NCBI RefSeq assembly: GCF_037975245.1
Contig: NC_092575.1
Span: 4,028,501-4,092,500 of the forward strand
Reading direction: 5' to 3'
Length of the DNA stretch: 64,000 bases
Origin: Apostichopus japonicus
Taxonomy: Eukaryota; Echinodermata; Holothuroidea; Aspidochirotida; Stichopodidae
The notes under the pieces were generated by a model. The model made no database searches. It was not told the origin of the DNA and saw nothing but the letters and a program-made list of their open reading frames with translations. The position numbers and the translations under genes were made by a program. Below, in pieces: positions 58,801 to 64,000 of this stretch (position 1 is the first letter of the stretch; each line of letters starts with the position of its first letter).

Positions 58801-59253
58801 AGTTAAATGCAGCAGTCGTTAGGGTAGGGCAACAGGCATTGCAAATACAACAGCCTACAGTAGGTATGATTAAGATAGACATTCATATTTATCACAATCA
58901 CAAGGTACCTTCTCTGATCGAGCTGCAAACCAAACTTCTGAAAACTTTAGCACCAGTACATAGTCACCATCGTCTTCAACAGGAATCGAGTAACTAAAGG
59001 TATCTACGTGATAGCGTTCTGTTTGATATAAGATAGCATCTTGTAAGGGCACTCTTTGAATGTTTAGGGCTTTACCATAGTCCGACGGGGTACCTATGCG
59101 GTTGAAATCCGCCTGATAGTGAACCCCATTAACGTCTATGTGTTCAGGTCCCCCACAATTGACGGCAAAGATAACTTCTGGGGCCCCGCTCGAGAAACAT
59201 AAGAAAGTTAGACCAATAAAAGGAATACATATGCACCAAATCTGATGATCCAT
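43661..59253 (-). CDS. MLEC: Malectin, complete gene span with introns
   Basis: Malectin is a type I ER membrane lectin that binds diglucosylated high-mannose N-glycans, works with ribophorin I, and takes part in glycoprotein quality control. Four exons joined at consensus sites give 819 nt and 272 residues (human 292). Visible parts: signal peptide about 1-23 with hydrophobic core [10 protein letters not shown]; malectin domain about 26-190 ([44 protein letters not shown]); an acidic [16 protein letters not shown] linker about 205-220; and a C-terminal membrane helix [20 protein letters not shown] with terminal CRL. Of the five carbohydrate-contact residues known from Xenopus (Y67, Y89, Y116, F117, D186), the equivalents here are Y59, Y81, W108, F109 and D178, so one Tyr is Trp. 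Identification is firm. Confidence 0.97.
43927..44287 (+). mobile_element. TTAA-flanked MITE, copy 1
   Basis: The ends are AAGGGTGTGAAG and CTTCAATGCCT, both adjoining TTAA. The internal words GACATCTCAGGTCCAGC and GAAAGTTAACTTTTTCAGAT are shared with the other three copies in the window. TTAA duplications are typical of the Kolobok and piggyBac superfamilies. It lies in malectin intron 3, immediately beside exon 4. Confidence 0.85.
45148..45323. mobile_element. Palindromic hairpin MITE (about 176 bp)
   Basis: The arms begin GGGGTTAATCAACGGT and include GTGCGTTACTCACAGGATTAA, mirrored at the right as GTGAGTAACGCAC...ACCGTTGATTAACCCC. Each arm is nearly 50 bp. Between them lies a CG-rich core (gcagagcgtagcggagcccg). 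A partial arm copy occurs at about 45430-45460. It lies in malectin intron 3. Confidence 0.8.
45668..45725 (-). CDS. MLEC: Malectin exon 3
   Basis: The exon is 58 nt, with acceptor TTTACAG|GGT and donor G|GTAAGT. It encodes [19 protein letters not shown]; the Asp of DNPK is the last ligand-contact residue of the pocket. Confidence 0.95.
46187..46740. repeat. Four-copy diverged tandem repeat, about 120-150 bp unit
   Basis: Units begin at (t)tggaatctagt near 46188, 46338, 46482 and 46619. They share 'gagccttgtactcgtaccc', 'catgctgttgtgcccatgg' and 'ccagtgcaaacttaagta'. The repeat lies in malectin intron 2. Confidence 0.88.
47231..47407 (-). CDS. MLEC: Malectin exon 2
   Basis: The exon is 177 nt, phase 0 at both ends, with acceptor TTTCAG|GTG and donor AAG|GTAGGT. 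It encodes [12 protein letters not shown]...[12 protein letters not shown]...FVK, the second half of the carbohydrate-binding domain. Confidence 0.96.
47581..47918. mobile_element. hAT-like MITE with CAGGGGTGGGCAACCT ends
   Basis: The TIRs CAGGGGTGGGCAACCT and AGGTTGCCCACCCCTG are perfect over 16 bp. Flanks ctctatga (47573-47580) and ctctgtga (47919-47926) are an 8-bp duplication with one mismatch. This terminus is widespread among animal hAT elements. It lies in malectin intron 1, about 170 bp from exon 2. Confidence 0.92.
47938..48036. mobile_element. Hairpin element, about 26-bp arms
   Basis: TACCTGTCTCCCACTCAACA at the left is mirrored by TGTTGAGTGGGGACAGGTA at the right, with inner repeats of catctgca. 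This is a small foldback insertion lying between a hAT MITE and a TTAA MITE. Confidence 0.75.
48157..48500 (-). mobile_element. TTAA-flanked MITE, copy 2 (inverted)
   Basis: This is the reverse-oriented copy: AGGCATTGAAGACTTGCCCC at the left, GTCTTCACACCCA at the right, with TTAA on both sides. It lies in malectin intron 1. Confidence 0.87.
49435..49960. repeat. Degenerate AGCTAC/GTAGCT-rich region with inverted repeat
   Basis: The words agctac, gctact and tagctac recur throughout in both orientations. Within it, GTAGCTTAAAGTAGAAGTCC (49686-49707) is mirrored at 49772-49796 (AAGGACTTCTACG...AGCTAC), forming a hairpin with a loop of about 64 bp. Confidence 0.7.
51286..51540 (+). mobile_element. 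tRNA-derived SINE
   Basis: The head has an A box, TTAGCTCAGTGGTTACCG, and a B box, CCGGTTCGAGTCAC, spaced as in a Pol III tRNA promoter. It is followed by a non-tRNA body containing an inverted repeat (gactgacttcggtcagc). The right boundary is uncertain. Confidence 0.65.
54085..54423 (+). mobile_element. TTAA-flanked MITE, copy 3
   Basis: GAAGGGTGTGAAGACTCGCGC opens the copy and CTTCAATGCCT|TTAA closes it. The left TTAA is altered to ttatttg. It lies in malectin intron 1. Confidence 0.83.
54424..57405. other. Malectin intron 1, no gene seen
   Basis: This stretch holds only AT-rich spacer and a C homopolymer cluster (54815-54834). The open frame at 55072-55335 matches no family I know. Confidence 0.4.
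57406..57763 (+). mobile_element. TTAA-flanked MITE, copy 4
   Basis: The copy opens AGAGTGTGAAGACTCGCGC and ends GTCTTCAAGGCCT, with TTAA at 57402-57405 and 57764-57767. It lies in malectin intron 1. Confidence 0.86.
58909..59253 (-). CDS. MLEC: Malectin exon 1
   Basis: The exon is 345 nt and encodes residues 1-115, signal peptide through [10 protein letters not shown]. The donor is AAG|GTACCT in phase 0. The open frame runs 24 more bases into the intron before a stop, which is not part of the gene. Confidence 0.95.
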
Positions 59254-62200
59254 TGCACCAATCCAACTGCTTGAATGACAGACTTGCCTCGAGAAATCAG
59301 GGATTATTTTCTTCAGTTAGCCTATACTGGCTATAGTTCGCGCTGAAATGTTCCTAGGTTGCACGAAGAACACTAATCACATAAATCTCCGCCTGCACAG
59401 TTACAGCCAGTTAATGCAAAGTAAAAGCTCAGCCAGGTAGCCTATGATGTGATCTGACTCAAGTTGAAAGCTGGTTATACGAGCGATACATTACCGGTAC
59501 CTAGGCCTATACTCTGTACATGTAGTAAAACACTGAAGGCCTACACTGCGATTCAATGTAGTACAACATATGTCAGACCAAAATGCATGTGTACTCGCTA
59601 TATATGTATAGTACTAGGTAGCGGTAACGCTATATTCATAAATGTATGTATACGTGTGTTTTTGAAACTGTCAAATACCATTTCGCCATGTGTACAACGT
59701 ATGGAACGCCAATCGATTGAGGCTCGCTGCAGACATGATTCCTGATAGTCTAGTACGGTACTGTATTATTCTGTCCTGGAAGTCAATAGCAGGGAGATCT
59801 ATGATAGCATGCTTTTGCCACCTTTAAAATGAATGTGCTGGGCATTTTAAAGACATTTTACGTCAACGAGCAAAAAATAAATGAAAGGAAAACGTGCAAT
59901 TTGTCTGTACAAACATATCGAGTTTAAGGAAAATTAGAAATGATTTCGTTTAGTAAATGACCGACTTCTTCCCTGTCCACACAGTAGCTCAAATTATATT
60001 CAAATAAATGGGGCTCTAATGATGCGTTAAAGTTTATCAGTCTCTTTGTGTTTATTTTACATACCGTCTCCATTCACTTGCAAAGCTCGACATGATGACC
60101 GATGAAAATAAAATAAAGTATAGTACCGAGACTGCTAGAGATCAGTTGTGATAAGATTTTTCGTTTGAATCATACATTAGACACTCCGATGTAATGTTTA
60201 AAGAAAGTGCTGCTTGAAATAACTTGACAAAAAATATTGCCTAGAACGGAGCATGTAATTCCCTTCCTACGGTTGAAGTTGAAAAGATATTGAATCAACT
60301 GGGTCTGTCTTTCAATTTCTTCTTCTTTTTTATTTTATTTGCACCAATGTTATATTCAGTAACTGTAAAAACATGTTTTTTATTACATAATAACATAACA
60401 ATAAACTAAAATAATGGCTACAGCAACCAAAATGCTTCATCTGAAGCACAAAGAATCTTGTAACCTGTTAAGTTGTGTTTGGTGAGTTTTGTTAGTTTAG
60501 TTTTGATAACTATTACATTTAAAGATTCAGGTGAAAACCTTTACTGACTTTCAAGTAGCATATTCACTGGAAGGCTGCAGGGCTTTCTCTGAGCCCACGA
60601 TTTCGCCCACAGTCTGGTAATTCAAAATATTAAAGTTATTTCAACCTTTGCCATAGTTAATATTTCTGATTAATTAGCAACTCTAAGTCAAACTTGTGTC
60701 ACAATTGCCTCCAATTTTCTAATGTGTTTGTGGCAGTCCGCGACCTTCACTCTCATGTACACATCGTCACATTGCTAACTAAATTCTTTATCCACTTATA
60801 CAGAGCTCGGGAAAATAACAACTGACAGATCGGGCTCCATACGATAAATTTATAACGTTAAAACGTTACGTCAATTCAGAGATTCTTACATTATTATAAC
60901 AGAAGAATGAACTTTCCCAAACCTGGTAAATTAATGGAAAGACAATTAGAAGGAATGTCTTCATTTTTATGATAAGGACTGTTTTGGACAATACTGGGCA
61001 TATTTCAATGCTATGTTTGGTTTGGTCTTACTAGCACTCCCTTGGTACAGTGGGGTGCAAAATGCTAAAGAGCAGTTGCGTAGGACGCTATCACAGAGTG
61101 AGGGGAGGGGTGGGGTAACGCTGGGGTCTAGGGTGTATTCCCCAGAGGAAGTTTCGTTTATAGATGCTACAGTGACCCAAATGAGACTTTGGAAATGTTA
61201 ACCTTTTTATTTAAAAAATGTCGACTAGTTTCTCAAAAGTTTGTATTTTATCTCGGAAATGCGAGTTGTTCGGAGATGTTCCTAGAAATTTTGACTTGAT
61301 AAACATCGATTTTTATCTTCACGGTAGATTTCGATGTTTAATCAGTAGAAAGAGAACAGCGCCACTATTATGGTAGAATCCAAATTGGTTCTTTGTCAAT
61401 GCGATACGAATATGACATGATGATATGAGCGTTATGTTTATACGCTCCCTCATGGAAAAGTAAAATCATATTCGTCTCCATAGTGTAGAGATTCGCAAAC
61501 GTTTACTACTTAAAGCTCCATGATCCATACTTTTGATTCGTTTAAATTGTTCCGTTTCCAAAAATATAGCCGGCTCTCTTGCAGCTGCTTACAGAAGCTT
61601 AGCAGAAGATCTCCTTTTCGAAAGATCGAATGTAAAACTGTAAGTATTAAATGTACATGCGTGAGCGCAGGTCAATATGGAGTTGATTGTTAGTCGTTAC
61701 TGCCACGAAAGCAGCAGATTTACATGTTCACGAAATCGGCTTTTAAGTATATTTTATAGATATAATCGAAAGGATTTCCTAATGTTGAGTTTTATTTCTT
61801 AATTGTCTTTGCTAAGTTCAATAAATATGGAATGTATCGCTCAGCTTACGTCAAAGGAAAGGAGCCATTTTTTTAAATATTCTAGCCTACATGGCGAGAT
61901 ATTTATTTTCGTGTTAGTCTGTTCATAAATATAGTAACTATGTATTCATCATTCGTGACATTTACGACAAGGAAAAGGTATATTAAAACAGTAAATATTT
62001 CTATTTTTGTCGTAATTTGTGATAAATCTCCATTGAATTTGGCGCCTTTTTTATGGCTCCAAAATGAGCCGTTATATTTGCCTCCAACTTGAATTCGTTA
62101 CAGGAGAAAAATGCACAATTTCGGTAAAAGTGGCTAGATTAGTGTTAATTGTTTATTTTTAGTATAAGTATTAAATACTCAGGCGCACAGCTTGGCTAGG

Positions 62201-62430
62201 CTCCCGAAATAGCAGTTGTAGCTATACTACCGTTAGACGGTAGGATACGTTACATGTATTGATGTAGGCCTACGTAATTGACTACAGCAAGAGTACGTGT
62301 GTAACAAATTGCGTTCTGTATATTTCTGACTGTCTGTATCTGGTTAATGAGCATGGTGAACACACGTCTGCATTAATTAACCTGTCTGTATTAATTAACC
62401 TGTCTGTATTTTGCGCATGTTTTTGTCCCG
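59254..62430. other. Upstream flank of malectin, no gene recognised
   Basis: The first few hundred bases should contain the malectin promoter and 5' UTR, but no core element is clear. No plus-strand exon is convincing, although ACT|GTAAGT near 61639 could be a donor of an untranslated exon. Confidence 0.4.
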
Positions 62431-62435
62431 TCTGA

Positions 62436-62496
62436 TACTGTTACTTGGCATTTAGCCTTTGAAGATTATCCTGCTATGATCGAAACGTCAGGCCAA
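62436..62496 (+). mobile_element. Second degenerate hammerhead-type motif
   Basis: ctgttacttgg...cctTTGAAGA, hairpin GATTAT-cctgct-ATGATC, GAAAC, GTCAGGCC. It aligns with the 27838-27893 motif across the shared flanks 'actgttactt' and 'gtcaggccaac'. Here GAAAC is intact but the first core base C is T. Confidence 0.55.
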
Positions 62497-62502
62497 CTTA
62501 CC

Positions 62503-62540
62503 TTCGCCCCCCCCCCCCCCCCCCCTTGGCTACGCGCCTG
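62503..62540. mobile_element. Orphan right end of a hAT MITE
   Basis: A C tract followed by CCTTGGCTACGCGCCTG equals the right terminus of the 12123-12416 element. No left end is visible, so the element is truncated or lost its left part when the neighbouring sequences joined. Confidence 0.7.
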
Positions 62541-63180
62541 GCAATACGATTTTGAATTTAAGCATATCTCGGGCAAAGATAATCCGGCTGACGATCTGTC
62601 GAGATTCCACAGCCATGCAGGGCATTGCAAGACCACGATTGAGGACTACGTGAACTATGTATGTAGCAATGTCATGCCAAAAGCGATGAAAGTTGAGGTT
62701 ATTCAAGGCGAGTCTTAACGCGACAGTGAGATCCAAGCACTCCGAAATGCTCTAAACAACAGGAGATTGAAGCGATGAAGGGTTCGAGCTTTCATGTACG
62801 TGAAAAGATAACTTTCGGTATTGAAGGTGTTGTCCTAAGAGACACACGCATTGTGTTGCCACAATCCTTTAGTGAACAAGCTATCGACTAAGCCATGCTT
62901 CACATCAGGGCATAGTCAAAACGAGGCAATTACTGTGGGAGAAGGTTTGGTTCCGTGGCAACGGTAATGCCGATCAGAGCAAAATAAAAGGTTGCTTAAA
63001 GTGTCAGATACAGTATAAACGCCAACCCCAACTCCACCCGAGCCGTTACGGATGACAGAACCCCCTAATGCTCCACGGAAATCTGTATCCATGGATTTCA
63101 TAGGACCCTTTGCGGGCGGAGAGTACATAATTGTAATAGTTGAACACTATAGTTGGTATCCGGAAGTCATTTTGAAATGT
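62541..63180 (+). pseudogene. Decayed Ty3/Gypsy pol fragment (RNase H end to integrase start)
   Basis: The first frame (about 62541-62718) reads FEFKHISGKDNPADDLSR, the typical end of a Gypsy RNase H domain. Downstream, other frames carry remains of the integrase N-terminal zinc finger (a CLKCQ-type pair near 62997-63012) and a later MDF-like start of the catalytic core. Stops and frameshifts interrupt it repeatedly, so it is dead. No LTRs are seen. Confidence 0.8.
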
Positions 63181-64000
63181 TATGAAATAACAATCTGCAA
63201 TTAATTTTCATAACATGTGTAGTCAAACTTGTAAGGACTTTGAAAGTAATGACAATTTGCACTTAACTCTTTTGCATGCAGTGTTTATAGTATGTGTGTC
63301 GCATCAAGCTAGATTTGTCTGTAACCAAGACAGTGTTGAACCATATTTGAATTTTATTATTGTGACAAATATAATTTCACGTAACCTGTGAACTTGTTAA
63401 TATTGATAAATCCAAAAGAACAAAAGAGATGACAAACAATAACATTATTGTTGCTACTATAGGCTCTGGTTTATTGAATGATTATATGATCTCTGCAGTG
63501 ACTCTGCCTCAGTGCACACATAATTGTTTTCAGCATTACCATTTGTTGGGGGTCTAGCGATATCTATAACTGAAGAATGTAATAGTTGTAAAATGCAGGT
63601 AAGGGCAATTCCATACATCTACCCTCCCATGTAAGGTAGTATATGGAAGACTGTTTAGTTATTATCACGTCAAATGGTGGGTGTCAATGAGTCACCTGTT
63701 GTTGTTGTTTCCTTGTCCTGGTCGTCCTATTGAAGACGGTCAAGTTTTTCTTTGTCCTTGACACCAGCAATAGTTTGAATCGGTACAATGTGTGAGTGAA
63801 TTGCGCGACAAGATTAGGACTCTAGTTAAAATTTTCCTGTAATAAATAACTAGTGTGCTAAATATGTCTAAATTAATTCCAAAGATATCTACATATACTT
63901 ACGGAAAACTTCGTGTAATTTTGAACGGGGATATCTTCGTTGCAACAAATGGATGCAGACATTTTGGTAACATCGAAATGAAGGTTTCTAAGGGGATGAA
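63181..64000. other. Right edge, nothing recognised
   Basis: This is AT-rich sequence with no gene, RNA or repeat that I can support. Confidence 0.4.

Noticed and set aside
61013-61201. Short plus-strand frame upstream of malectin
   Set aside because: No similarity to known proteins, no supporting splice sites, and a length expected by chance.

Overview
The window looks like an AT-rich animal nuclear genome. Genes are split into short exons of about 60-350 bp with GT/AG introns, no bacterial-style operons are present, and the introns are packed with DNA transposons, simple repeats and retroelement relics. Three conserved metazoan genes can be read, all on the minus strand: the first coding exon of a 14-3-3 epsilon-type gene (11219-11282), a complete 13-exon gametogenetin-binding protein 2 gene (GGNBP2, 18129-37621) and a complete 4-exon malectin gene (MLEC, 43661-59253). 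Repeat content and gene structure suggest a marine invertebrate deuterostome. An echinoderm, perhaps a sea cucumber, is my best guess, but that is inference.

Layout. 1-11218 is the first intron of the 14-3-3 gene, which leaves the window on the left; it carries a complete non-autonomous hAT element at 5583-6919. 11283-18128 is intergenic and rich in transposons: a hAT MITE (12123-12416), a U2 snRNA-headed retro-insert with a 10-bp target duplication (about 12669-12873), a three-deep nest of hAT-like elements (14368-16116) and another hAT-like element (16735-17212). 18129-37621 is GGNBP2. Its introns hold a 272-bp (GGGA) array, a 62-bp minisatellite, several tandem duplications, a LINE tail, a degenerate hammerhead-ribozyme relic of Penelope type, and in intron 1 a 2.4-kb transposon with 370-bp terminal inverted repeats. 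37622-43660 is intergenic or malectin 3' flank. 43661-59253 is malectin, whose introns contain four copies of a roughly 340-360 bp TTAA-flanked MITE, a 'CAGGGGTGGGCAACC' hAT MITE and hairpin elements. 59254-64000 is upstream flank containing a second hammerhead relic, a hAT end and a decayed Ty3/Gypsy pol fragment.

The three genes act in different processes: 14-3-3 is a phosphoserine adaptor, GGNBP2 a zinc-finger-like regulator, and malectin an ER lectin of N-glycoprotein quality control. Nothing shows that they work as a unit. I found no new multi-gene system. The most unusual items are the U2-headed retro-insert, the nested hAT stack whose insertion history is confirmed by a filled site and its empty paralogue in the same window, the long-TIR element, and a Tyr-to-Trp change in the malectin ligand pocket.
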